64,000 nt of DNA from contig LJKL01000015.1 of the NCBI GenBank assembly GCA_001421175.1, positions 102,994 to 166,993 of the forward strand. Direction: 5' to 3'. This document shows, in pieces, positions 45,252 through 54,765 of this stretch; the stretch's first letter is position 1, and each line of letters opens with the position of its first letter. The notes below the pieces were generated by a model. The model did not search any database, was not told where the DNA came from, and saw only the letters and a list, made by a program, of their open reading frames with translations. Position numbers and translations under genes: made by a program. This DNA comes from Methanomassiliicoccales archaeon RumEn M2. Its GTDB lineage: Archaea; Thermoplasmatota; Thermoplasmata; Methanomassiliicoccales; Methanomethylophilaceae.

Positions 45252-45835
45252 TCAGAACAGTTGGAACGCTGCCATGAGGGCGGCGTTTATCGCAGTGTGT
45301 ATGTCCTGCCCGCTGCCCACTATTATGGCGTCGTTGGGGCCCATATCCGTGGTGCTCCGTATCCTATCCGCTATGTCGGGACGCTCCTCGTCGAGGTTCC
45401 AGTCCGGAGGTATCAGCAGAACGTCGTCCCTCATGACTACGGTGGTGCAGCCGCAGGCGCCGACCCTGATGCCGACGTCCCGCTGCTGCATGCCGTTCTC
45501 GATCTTGCCGCCCACCCCGTACACCAGGACGGCCTGCTGATGCTTTCCCACCACGGCATCCCCGAGATCGATGTCCACCACCTTTATGGGAAGCTCTGCC
45601 AGGAAGCCCAGGCCGGAACGGGTTATGGTTATGCCCGTCTGATGGACGGATATCATATCCCAATCCCGCAGGTCTCCACGATCTTTCGCACACTGCCCTC
45701 TCCGATGCCCAGCAATTCTGCCAGGCGCTTTCGGCCCATCCTTCTCCCGTCGGATAGGACGTGCAGCGCCCAGTAGACGTCCGCGTCGTTGAAGCGGAAC
45801 ATGGGACCGTAATCCGGTATGCTCATGATCTTCAT
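45252..45835 (-). CDS. DUF4443-like winged-helix protein (frame broken by 1-nt deletion)
   Basis: About 194 residues after repair. Residues 1-60 look like a winged helix (YWALHVLSDGRRMGRKRLAELL, then GSVRKIVET). The rest is a ligand-binding-like domain with GVGGKIENG and GACGCTTVVM. At 45671-45672 the frame is lost; CC to CCC gives ETLRDWDMISVHQTG. It starts 4 nt behind metK, so a regulatory link to SAM metabolism is plausible but unproven. Confidence 0.7.
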
Positions 45836-45839
45836 TCTA

Positions 45840-47057
45840 TCAGAATGTGCATGCTTTACCGGATATTATAAGGTCTGTTATCTTGTCCACGTTGCTGAGC
45901 CAATCGTTGGCTATCTCCTTCGCTTCCGCTTCCCAGGATCTCATCTTGGGCTCCTTCCTGTCCGTGACGAGCTGCACACTGCAGTTCAGAGGCTGGCTCA
46001 CAGGCTTTCCTATCTGGGACAGTATCCTGACGCGAACCTCCACATCGGAGCTGACCTTCTCCGCTATGTCCTCTGCCATGCGGAGGGACATTATGTTGTA
46101 GATCTTACCGATGTGGGTGACAGGGTTCTTACCGGAGGTGGCCTCCATGGACATGGGCCTGTAAGGCGTTATCAGCCCGTTGGCCCTGTTGCCCCTTCCC
46201 ACAGACCCGTCGTCCCCCATCTCCTGGGAGAGGCCCGTGCAGGTGAGGTAGTACACACCGCGGTCGTAATCGTCGGCGGTGTTGACCTCCAGATTAAGGG
46301 TCACGTCCTCGCCGTCGATGATGTCGAGTGCGTTCTGGTACACTCTGTCGTTAAGCTGCTCGATCGCTGACTTGTAGTGTTCCGCGTCATCGATGTACTT
46401 GTCCACCATGGCGCAGGCCACGGTAAGGGTGATATCCTTGTCGACCCTGGAAGCCATGACCTTGACGTCCTGGCCTGCCTCCTTGAGGCTGCTCTTCAGC
46501 TTGCCGTTTATGAACTTCTCGGTATCATAGACCACCTTGTCCGTTATGGAGTACGGTGCGTAGCCCACTCCGAAGGAGGTGTCGTTCGCCAGGATCTTGG
46601 ATGTCTGGTAAACGCCTCTGAGGTCGTCGGATCCCTGGCCCAGCTTCGCATCGATTATGACGTCGGAGTCCATGTCGACGTTGGGGAAGGTGTTCCTCAT
46701 GTACGTCCTTGCAGCCTTGAGGGCTGTGGCCGCACAGGGCAGCTCCCTGAGGCCGTTGTTCTCGGCGATGAATGTTGTGGCACGTCCTACCAGAAGTATG
46801 TAGGTGGGGGAGATCACATTCCCTCCGCCGAATTTGGGGGCGGACATGCCGGCGACTATCTGGGTCTCATCTGTGTTGTGGTGCAGTATGGTCCCGAACT
46901 CTTTCTTGTACATCCTGCACAGGGATTTGGATACTTCCTCGGCTAGGGCATCCGCGACGCTGTCCGGGTGACCTATCCCTTTCCTCTCAACCAGTTCGAT
47001 CTTGCCTTTAGGCGTGGGCACCTCGTTTATGCCCTCTACGTAAATGTTCTTGCTCAT
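45840..47057 (-). CDS. metK: S-adenosylmethionine synthetase, archaeal type
   Basis: Makes AdoMet from methionine and ATP. The 405-residue protein matches the archaeal MAT family, which is diverged from bacterial MetK: VERKGIGHPDSVADA near residue 24, HHNTDETQIVAG near 60, VDKDITLTVACAMVDKY near 205 and GRGNRANGLITPYRPMSMEATSGKNPVTH. A GGAGGG Shine-Dalgarno lies about 11 nt before the ATG. A TATA-like TTTATTTAC near 47108-47116 fits. First gene of a unit with DUF4443-like and TIM-barrel genes. Confidence 0.96.
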   Translation of the reverse strand: MSKNIYVEGINEVPTPKGKIELVERKGIGHPDSVADALAEEVSKSLCRMYKKEFGTILHHNTDETQIVAGMSAPKFGGGNVISPTYILLVGRATTFIAENNGLRELPCAATALKAARTYMRNTFPNVDMDSDVIIDAKLGQGSDDLRGVYQTSKILANDTSFGVGYAPYSITDKVVYDTEKFINGKLKSSLKEAGQDVKVMASRVDKDITLTVACAMVDKYIDDAEHYKSAIEQLNDRVYQNALDIIDGEDVTLNLEVNTADDYDRGVYYLTCTGLSQEMGDDGSVGRGNRANGLITPYRPMSMEATSGKNPVTHIGKIYNIMSLRMAEDIAEKVSSDVEVRVRILSQIGKPVSQPLNCSVQLVTDRKEPKMRSWEAEAKEIANDWLSNVDKITDLIISGKACTF

Positions 47058-47131
47058 GTGTCTTCAACCCTCCGGGGCAGGTTATCAGAGAAGGCAGATT
47101 CTACCAGTAAATAAAGGACATTGCGACAAAT

Positions 47132-47145
47132 ATTCATATATGAAT
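47132..47145 (+). promoter_or_regulatory. Palindromic TATA element of the HTH-CBS regulator gene
   Basis: ATTCATATATGAAT is a perfect 14-nt palindrome centred 24 nt before the ATG at 47163, the spacing expected for a leaderless promoter. It is a candidate operator in the metK intergenic region. Confidence 0.55.
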
Positions 47146-47162
47146 TTTACAATCCTGATTGT

Positions 47163-47727
47163 ATGAGATTCCCCCCCGACGTCAGAGATCAGGAAGATGA
47201 GGAAGGCCCTTGATCTGACCCAGACTCAACTGGCTGCAGCATCCGGTATCAGCCAGAGCACCATAGCCAAGATAGAGAAGAACACCATCTCCGCAGGTTA
47301 CGACACGATAGTCAGGCTGTTCGAGACCATGGAAGCCATGAAGGATGACGACGGGAAGGGACTCACGGCCGCAGAGATAGCATCCAAAGGTGTCGTCTCC
47401 ATTCAATCCGGAGAGCATGTCAAAGCCGCTTCCGATCTCATGAAATCCACCGGATTCTCCCAGGTCCCCGTCCTTACGGGAGAGCTGCCCGTGGGCAGCA
47501 TATCCGAGAAATCCATACTGGGTCTTCTCAGGCAGGGCCTGACCATGGATGAGCTGTCCAATACCACCATCTCGAAAGTGATGTCTGACCCTTATCCCCT
47601 TGTCTCCGAGACGACACCGCTGGCTACCATAACCGCCATGATAAGCGGCTGCGATGCCATCCTGGTCTCCAGGAAGGGATCGGTCATAGGGATAATAACG
47701 AACGCCGATATGCTCAAGCTGATCTGA
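47163..47727 (+). CDS. HTH-CBS transcriptional regulator (frame broken by 1-nt insertion near the start)
   Basis: A Cro/C1-type helix-turn-helix (LDLTQTQLAAASGISQSTIAKIEK) followed by two CBS domains (about residues 65-188). The natural start is ATG 47163: reading the C7 run at 47171-47177 as six gives MRFPPTSEIRKMRKALDL, the usual N-terminus of this archaeal family. Without repair, translation would start at ATG 47197 and lose part of helix 1. CBS pairs bind adenosyl compounds, and the gene diverges from metK. It overlaps rnz by 14 nt. Confidence 0.85.
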
Positions 47728-48622
47728 TCTCCGTCGCGGACACCTGGTACATATCCATGTCCCTTGCGGCGACGGTGTTGGGGAATACCGACCTCGCCTC
47801 TTCCTCGGGCAAAGACAGGTCCTCATAGCGGTTGCTTATGTGAACAAGCACCAGCATACCGACATCGGACTCCTTGGCTATCCTGGCGGCCTGCATGGCG
47901 GTGGAATGCATGTGGGTGTCCGCGAGCTCTGCGCTTTCCTCCATGAACGTTGCCTCGTGTATCAGCATGTCCGCTCCGGCCGCGGCCTCCCTGATGTGCT
48001 CGCTGGGGCGGGTGTCCCCGGATATCACCACTTTGGCACCCCTCCTCACGGGGCCTGTGACCTTCTCCGGTTCAACGCCCTTGACTGTGACGCCGCCCTT
48101 TATAAGTGCCAGATCCTTAGGTTCCAGGCCGAGGCTCTCTGCCTTCCTCCGGTTTATCTTCCCCGGCAGACTGTCCTCTTCCATCACATACGCCAATGAC
48201 GGGGTGCCGTGATCGGAGGCAACGGCCTTCACGCTGTACCCCTTGCCTTTGTAAACGAAGCCGGGCTCGGCCTCTTCCACCACGATGGGATACTGGATCT
48301 CTCCTTCGCACGAGCCCATGAGCATATCTATCGAGGATGAGGTCCCCTTCGGACCATGAACGAATACCGGGTCCTTCCTTCCCGAGAGGCCCATGGTCTG
48401 CAATAGTCCCGGGACCCCCATTATATGGTCTCCATGCAGATGTGTCAGGAAGATGGATCTCACCTTCATGAAAGAGAACGGCGAGATCATCAGCTGCCTC
48501 TGGGTCCCCTCTCCGCAATCGAAAAGCAGAACATCGCCGCCATGCTTGGCGGCAACGCAGGGAAGGGATTTCTTCCTGGAAGGGGTACTGGCAGCGGTCC
48601 CCAGGAAAAGAACCTCGATCAT
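47714..48622 (-). CDS. rnz: Ribonuclease Z
   Basis: Metallo-beta-lactamase-fold endonuclease that trims tRNA 3' ends. The 302-residue protein has the metal motif LTHLHGDHIMGVPG (about residue 60), FLGTAASTP at the start and the long RNase Z insert, followed by VISGDTRPSEHI and MLIHEATF. Length fits the short RNase Z form. Three nt behind the small zinc-ribbon gene. Confidence 0.96.
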   Translation of the reverse strand: MIEVLFLGTAASTPSRKKSLPCVAAKHGGDVLLFDCGEGTQRQLMISPFSFMKVRSIFLTHLHGDHIMGVPGLLQTMGLSGRKDPVFVHGPKGTSSSIDMLMGSCEGEIQYPIVVEEAEPGFVYKGKGYSVKAVASDHGTPSLAYVMEEDSLPGKINRRKAESLGLEPKDLALIKGGVTVKGVEPEKVTGPVRRGAKVVISGDTRPSEHIREAAAGADMLIHEATFMEESAELADTHMHSTAMQAARIAKESDVGMLVLVHISNRYEDLSLPEEEARSVFPNTVAARDMDMYQVSATEIRSA

Positions 48623-48625
48623 CTC

Positions 48626-48826
48626 TCAGCCCATGTAGTCCGGGATGATGCCCTTCGTCTCCTTCTTCAGCTCCCTGTAGTGAGCCTTGCAGAGGTGGAC
48701 CTGTCTGATACCCTCGCTCCTGAGGGCGAGACCCGTCATCTCCACCTTCTTCCCGGACACGGATCTCTCGGCTTGTGCCGTGCATCCCTGCACATCGCAC
48801 GTATGCTCTGCGGAATCTCTGCTCAT
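48626..48826 (-). CDS. Small zinc-binding protein, 66 aa, upstream of rnz
   Basis: Cysteines at positions 10 and 15 (CDVQGC) and a later CKAHY make a C-x4-C ... C-x2-H set that could hold zinc. Function unknown. It heads a two-gene unit with rnz, separated by 3 nt, with ACAATAAATC as a possible TATA element near 48850-48862. A role in tRNA processing would be a guess from context only. Confidence 0.7.
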   Translation of the reverse strand: MSRDSAEHTCDVQGCTAQAERSVSGKKVEMTGLALRSEGIRQVHLCKAHYRELKKETKGIIPDYMG

Positions 48827-48989
48827 GGTACAGCCAATCCCGGAGAACAGATTTATTGTTTACTGATAATCGCCGCTTCCTTCCCGTTCGCCAAGAGCAT
48901 CGTGATCGCGAACAGGTCGACGAAGGGCCGTTCGAACGGGGAACGGGGAACTTCAAAGGTTAAATCCCTGTAGGATAATCGGCCTCCTC

Positions 48990-49646
48990 ATGACAAAGGT
49001 CTCTCCGTCCATGCTCTCCGCCGATTTCTCCAGGTTGGGAGAGGAACTGCTCCGGGTTGAGCGTGCTGGGGCGGACTGGATCCACATAGACGTCATGGAC
49101 GGGATGTTCGTGCCGAACATAACCGTGGGTCCCTTGGTGGTGGAGGCTCTCAGACCCCTCAGCGGGATCGTGTTCGATGTGCACCTGATGATAGAGAGAC
49201 CGGTCCGATATGTCGGTGCCTTCGCCGATGCGGGAGCGGACATACTGACCGTGCATACGGAGGCGGAGGGCGATCTCAGGGAGGCTCTGAAGGCCATAAA
49301 GGACAGGGGCCTCAGATCGGGCATCTCCCTGAACCCCGGTACCCCGTTCTCTGCTGTCGAGAAGTACCTTGATGATGTGGATGTCCTTCTCGTGATGACC
49401 GTTCAGCCCGGATTCGGAGGGCAGAGCTTCAGAGAGGAGGGGCTGCCCAAGATATCAGCGGCGAGCAGATACGCTGAAGAGAGCAATCCCCGGCTGGAGA
49501 TATCCGTTGACGGCGGCATCAACCGCGAAACGGGAAGAAGGTGCGCCGAAGCGGGGGCGACGGTCCTGGCGGCCGGAAGCTACCTCTACCGCCTGGAGGA
49601 CATGGCCTCCGAGATAGCGCTTTGGAAGACCTTCGGGAAAGATTAA
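48990..49646 (+). CDS. rpe: Ribulose-phosphate 3-epimerase
   Basis: TIM-barrel epimerase linking ribulose-5-P and xylulose-5-P. The 218-residue protein begins VSPSMLSADFSRLGEE and shows HIDVMDGMFVPNITVGP, FDVHLMIERP, MTVQPGFGGQSF and VDGGINRET, with the metal-ligand His and Asp residues in place. GGTTAAATCC lies about 28 nt before the ATG. Confidence 0.96.
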   Translation: MTKVSPSMLSADFSRLGEELLRVERAGADWIHIDVMDGMFVPNITVGPLVVEALRPLSGIVFDVHLMIERPVRYVGAFADAGADILTVHTEAEGDLREALKAIKDRGLRSGISLNPGTPFSAVEKYLDDVDVLLVMTVQPGFGGQSFREEGLPKISAASRYAEESNPRLEISVDGGINRETGRRCAEAGATVLAAGSYLYRLEDMASEIALWKTFGKD

Positions 49647-49672
49647 TCTAAGACCCGTCCTTTTATGCAGTC

Positions 49673-49861
49673 ATGGCTAAGCTGTCCCTGAGGTCCGCCG
49701 TCTCCGGCGGGTACCTGACCGTTTTGATCTCCGTGCTGTTCCTGGCACTCTTTGTCGTCTTCGTTGCGACCGATGTCCTGTACGCCGCGTTCATCTCGTT
49801 GATACTTCTCTTCTCCGCCTTGGCCCTCGGCGCTGCGGGCATATCCGAGAGGGAAGGATAG
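49673..49861 (+). CDS. Small two-helix membrane protein, 62 aa
   Basis: Two hydrophobic segments (about residues 14-33 and 36-56) with a basic N-terminus (MAKLSLRS) and acidic C-terminus (ISEREG). Unknown function. The gene ends 8 nt before fen and is probably co-transcribed with it; GATTAATC at about 49641-49648 is a possible TATA element. Confidence 0.65.
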   Translation: MAKLSLRSAVSGGYLTVLISVLFLALFVVFVATDVLYAAFISLILLFSALALGAAGISEREG

Positions 49862-49869
49862 GTGCATCC

Positions 49870-50897
49870 ATGGGAGTCAACCTCTCTGGCGTCATACAGT
49901 GCCGCGAGGTCGACCTCAGCTTCCTGAGCGGCAAGAAGGTCACCATCGACGCATACAACACTATCTACCAGTTCCTTTCGATCATAAGGCAGCCGGACGG
50001 CTACCCCCTGTGCGACTCCAAGAACAGGATAACCTCCCATCTTTCGGGGCTTCTTTACAGGACCGCGAACCTCATCGAATCGGGCATAGAGCCGTCCTTC
50101 GTATTCGACGGCGTCCCCCATGAGCTGAAGTACACCACGCTGGAACGGCGGAGAACCCGCAGGGACGACGCGGAGAAGGAATGGGAGAAGGCGATCAAGG
50201 AGGGCGACATCAAGAAGGCCTTCTCGAAAGCCCAGCAGACATCCAGGATGACGGACGAGATAAGGACCTCCTCCCTGGAGCTCCTGGAGCTCATGGGCAT
50301 GCCCCTGATCAAAGCGCCCAGCGACGGAGAGGCACAGGCGGCTTACATGTGCGCCAAAGGCGACGTCTGGGCATCCGCATCCCAGGATTACGATTCGATC
50401 CTCTTCGGCGCGCCCAGGCTCGTCAGGAATATGACGATCACCGGGAGGAGGAAGATGCCGGGCAGGGACGAGTACAGGACGGTCCGGACCGAGATAATCG
50501 AGTCGGAGGACGCGCTTCTGCAGATAGGTCTCACCCGCGAGCAGCTGGTGGATGCCTGCATAATGATGGGCACGGACTTCAATCCCGGCATATCCGGCAT
50601 AGGTCCCAAGAGAGGCATAAAGCTGATCAGGGACACGGGAGCCTTGAGGCCGCTCTGAGGCACATAGGCGAGGAGATACCCGAATACCGGGAGGTAAGGG
50701 AGATATTCCTGGAAGGGGAGTATACGGACGCTTACGATCTGTCACCCAGGGATATGGACCGGGACGGCATAGTGGACATGCTGACAGGATATGATTTCAC
50801 GGAGAGCAGGGTCATCTCTGCTCTGGACAAGATCGATTGTGCCAGATCTGCGAATAGGGCCAGAAGGCAGCAGAGATCCCTGGACTCCTGGTTCTGA
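49870..50897 (+). CDS. fen: Flap endonuclease 1 (frame broken by 1-nt deletion)
   Basis: Structure-specific nuclease that removes 5' flaps in replication and repair. About 342 residues after repair. The N- and I-regions include VTIDAYNTIYQF, PSDGEAQAAYM, ASQDYDSILFGAP and MGTDFNPGISGIGPK, which carry the metal-binding acids. At 50637-50639 the frame is lost; GGG to GGGG gives DTGSLEAALRHIGEE. The tail QRSLDSWF is a PCNA-binding PIP box. Confidence 0.93.
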
Positions 50898-51046
50898 TCG
50901 TCCGCGGCAGAAGCGCGATGGGAATAAACGAATCGCCTTCCCCGGATCATCTGACTCTTTGAGTCGTATGGTGCTGTTTTATAAACGACCTCCGCAATCA
51001 GGAGCCCACGGCCGGGCAAGATATACCCGGTCCGGAGTGGCTGGCG
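50898..51046 (+). promoter_or_regulatory. ileS upstream region
   Basis: 149 nt without a gene. TTTTATAAAC at about 50977-50986 is the likely TATA element for ileS, predicting a leader of about 35-40 nt. Confidence 0.45.
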
Positions 51047-53994
51047 ATGATAAAGCAGGTCAGAGCAGATTATAACGCACCGGTAATAGAGAAAGGCGTC
51101 CAGGATTTCTGGAAGAAAGACAACATCTACGAGAGGACGAGAGCATTCAGGTCAGAAGGGGAGAATTTCTACTTCCTTGACGGCCCCCCTTACACAACGG
51201 GCTCCATCCATCTCGGGACAGCTATGAACAAGACGATCAAGGACACCCTCATACGCTTCTGGCGCATGAAGGGCTACAACGTCCGCGACCAGCCCGGATT
51301 CGACATGCACGGCCTTCCCATCGAGGTACAGGTGGAGAAGAAGATCGGCGTCCGCTCCAAGAGGGAGATCGAGGAGTTCGGGATAGATAATTTCGTGACC
51401 ACCTGCAAGAACTTCGCCCAGGAGCTCCGCGGAAGCATGACGGAGCAATTCAAAAGACTGGGTGTCTGGATGGATTGGGAGGATCCGTATCAGACGCTCA
51501 AGCTCAGCTACATAGAGGCCGCATGGTGGACTCTCTCAAAGGCATATGACAAGAACCTCCTCGTATCGGACTCCAGGGTCCTTACGTGGTGCCCCAGATG
51601 CGAGACTGCACTGGCCGAGGCGGAGATCGAGTACTGGGACGAGAAGGACCCGTCGGTCATGGTGGAGTTCCCCCTCACGGAAGGGGAGGGCTCCCTGCTG
51701 ATATGGACAACCACCCCCTGGACGCTCCCGTCGAACATGGCGGTGGCAGCGCATCCGGATTTCGGTTACGCGAAGATAAGGATGAAGGACGGCGAGCGCT
51801 CCAAGACCGTGATAATCCTCGAGTCCCAGGCAGAGCACGTGGCATCCAAAGGGGGATTCACGGAAACGGAGACCCTCGAAAGGATGAAGGGCAAGGACCT
51901 GGAAGGTCTCGGGTACCTGCCGCCGTTCGATATCGACGACAGATACCGCAGGAAGACTGAATGGAGGCACAGGGTCGTCCTTGCAGACTACGTTGAGAAG
52001 GATAACACGGGGCTGGTGCACACGGCCCCGGGTTTCGGGCCGGATGATTACGAGACGGGGAAGAGATACGGGCTGGATCCCTTCTGCCCCGTGAATGAGG
52101 CAGGGAGGTTCACCGAGGCCTTCCCTCTCCTGGCCGGTAAGAAGGTGAAAACCACTGACCAGGACATACTGAAACATCTGGAGGAGAAGGGCATACTCTT
52201 CGCATCGGAGAAGACCCAGCATCGCTATGGGCACTGCTGGAGATGCAAATCCCCCCATAATATACAGGAACACAAAGCAATGGTTCCTCAAGGTCACCGA
52301 CATAAAGGACAAGATGCTCGCCGAAGTGGACAGGGTCAAATGGGTCCCGGAATGGGCCGGAACATCCAGAGAGAGGAACTGGGTCGAAGGTGCCAGGGAC
52401 TGGTGCGTATCCAGGCAAAGGTACTGGGGGATCCCCATGCCGGTCTGGACATGCCCCTGCGGAGAGAAGCGCGTCGTGGGGACCTACGATGAACTCAGGG
52501 AAGGGGACGGCTACACGGAGGGCATGGACACCCACAGACCGTGGATAGACGGCGTCACCTTCGAATGTCCCAGATGCGGCGGCGAGATGCACCGCGTCCA
52601 GGATGTACTCGACGTATGGTTCGACTCCGGGGTCGCCGGATGGGCGGATCTGGGATGGCCCTCCGATAAAGAGCAATTCGAGAAGTGGTGGCCTGCGAGA
52701 TTCATCGTGGAGGCTCACGACCAGACAAGAGGATGGTTCTATTCCCAGCTGGCCGCAGGCGTCATATCCTTCGACAGGGCGCCTTACGACGAGGTCATGA
52801 TGCACGGCTGGGTCCTGGACCCCAAGGGCCAGAAGATGTCGAAATCCAAGGGCAACGTCATTGATCCGATAGAGATAATAGACCAGACAGGAGCGGATTC
52901 CCTCAGATTCTACATACTGAGGGCTAATGCTCCCTGGGACGACACTGCCTTCCAGAAGGACGGGCCGAAGAACGGGCGCAAAGTACTGAACACGTACTGG
53001 AATGTGGTGAACTTCGCATCCACATACATGAACATAGACGGTTACGATCCTGATGCCCATACCTTCGATTCCATGAGGGACAGCCTTAGGGATGAGGACC
53101 TCTGGATGATCTCCCGGACGGAGAAGATGAAGAGGGATGCCACCGCACATCTGGAAGGAAGGGAGCTGCACAAGCTGACCCGCGTTCTGGAGGAGTACAT
53201 CCTGGAGGACCTCTCCAGATGGTATGTCCGTCTTGTAAGGGACCGCACATGGTCAGAGGATGAGGACGCAGCCAAGGACAAGAACGCATCGTACTTCACC
53301 CTGCACTACGCCATAATGAGCACGGCCCTGACCCTCGCCCCGGTGTGCCCGCACATAGCAGAGGAGGTCTACCTCCACATGGGGGGGCGGCCTGGACTCC
53401 GTGCATATGGAGGATTGGCCGTCCTGGGACGAGGGGCTGATAAGGGACGATCTGGAGTACAGCATGAAGCTCATCCAGGATATAGTCGAGATAATCGCCG
53501 CGGAGAGACAGAAGATGGGCAGCAAGCTCAGATGGCCCCTGAAGTCCGTGACGATATGCGGGGATGAGACGACCGTTGACTCCGTCGGAGTGTTCGGCGC
53601 TGTGCTGGCACAGCAGGGCAACATCAAATCCGTAGAATACACGGGAGAAGCCCCGGGAAAGAAGGGACTGGTCGCGGTCAGCTTCGGCCCCGGGGATGTC
53701 TTCGTGGATTTCGAGGTGACCCCGGAGATCGAATCCGAAGGATATGCCAGAGAGCTGATACGCCGTATCCAGCAGATGCGCAAGGACATGAAGCTGGATG
53801 TGGAGGATTACATAAACTGCGAGATAAAGGCGGAAGAGGACCTTGAGAGGTCCGTTTCAACCTGGAAGGAGCACATATCCGGAGAAGTCAGGTCCAAGAA
53901 GCTGATCTTCACCGACAACCCCGGAGGGGAATCTGTCAAGGCCTGGGACGTCTCCGGGAAGGAGATCGTGATCGGGATATCGATCAGCGTGTGA
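51047..53994 (+). CDS. ileS: Isoleucyl-tRNA synthetase (frame broken twice by 1-nt insertions)
   Basis: Class I synthetase of about 981 residues after repair. The HIGH-type motif is SIHLGTAMN (about residue 53), the CP1 editing domain follows (WTTTPWTLPSNMAV), and the KMSKS loop is KGQKMSKSKGNV. Breaks: a C6 run at 52251-52256, where five bases give KSPIIYRNTKQWF, and a G7 run at 53381-53387, where six give HMGGGLDSVHMEDW. An essential single-copy enzyme is unlikely to be a pseudogene, so sequence error is the simplest explanation. It overlaps the convergent gene by 11 nt. Confidence 0.93.
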
Positions 53995-54765
53995 GCTCCA
54001 ACAGGGACTTTACGGCCTCCGGGGTCCCCTCCACCAGTTTGCCGCATGACATGACGTCCTCCGGATGGCATAGCCTGTAGGCGACGTCTCCTTATTCAGG
54101 GACGGGACCATCCCGTCCGCCCTGAATATGAACGGGCGAACCCTCCATATCCTGTTCTTCTCGCGCACGAGTATAGGTTCTATGCTCCCCAGAGGCTTGC
54201 CCACCTCTATGCCGGTCTCCTCCATTATCTCCCTGGCCGCGGCAGATTCAGGATCCTCTCCCTCTTCGATCTTCCCTGCACAAAGGGACCAGCGGCCGGG
54301 ATAGGAGCTGGCTCCCTCAGGACGCCTGAGCATGAGTATCCTGCCGTCGATCAGGATCACGGAGGAGACGGAATCCGTTACCGTAACGCCTTCGATGTCT
54401 ACGATCCCTTGATCGGCATCCACCTTCACAATGTCGCCTGTCTTGAACAATGCCACATCGACATGGTCCACCATCGGTATCGATGAGATCACGGCTCCTG
54501 TGGTGACTATCGTTTCAGCGGATGCGTTGATCACCGCTGCCGGAGCCTTCCCGTGAACTTTGAGATCGTACATCACGAAGGAACCTACGGTGCTGCCCTT
54601 ACCGCCGGGGAACACCAGGACCTTGCCTGCGATGTTGCCTCCGGGGCTCACCTTCAGCTCCCCCGTGGAAGCATCCACGCCGCCCAGGAAACTGAATGCA
54701 TCGTTTATGACGAGGACCTCCCCCTCCGCCTTCCCGGGAGATATGGTCCTTCCCTGTATCATCAT
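53984..54765 (-). CDS. Mevalonate-5-phosphate dehydratase small subunit (DUF126/AcnX swivel) fused to a Nudix hydrolase (frame broken by 1-nt deletion)
   Basis: About 260 residues after repair. Residues 1-130 are an AcnX small (swivel) subunit: GRTISPGKAEGEVLV, FLGGVDASTGE and VLVFPGGKGSTVGS. Residues about 131-230 are a Nudix domain with a complete box, GKIEEGEDPESAAAREIMEE. The known small subunit is a stand-alone protein, so this fusion is unusual. The frame is lost near 54090 (GG to GGG gives NKGDVAYRLCHPE), after both domains. ATGA overlap with the large-subunit gene at 54762-54765. Confidence 0.85.

Noticed and set aside
51047..53994. ileS, spt4, fen and others as pseudogenes
   Set aside because: They are essential, both sides of each break keep conserved motifs, operon overlaps are intact, and no second copies are seen; decay would leave more damage.
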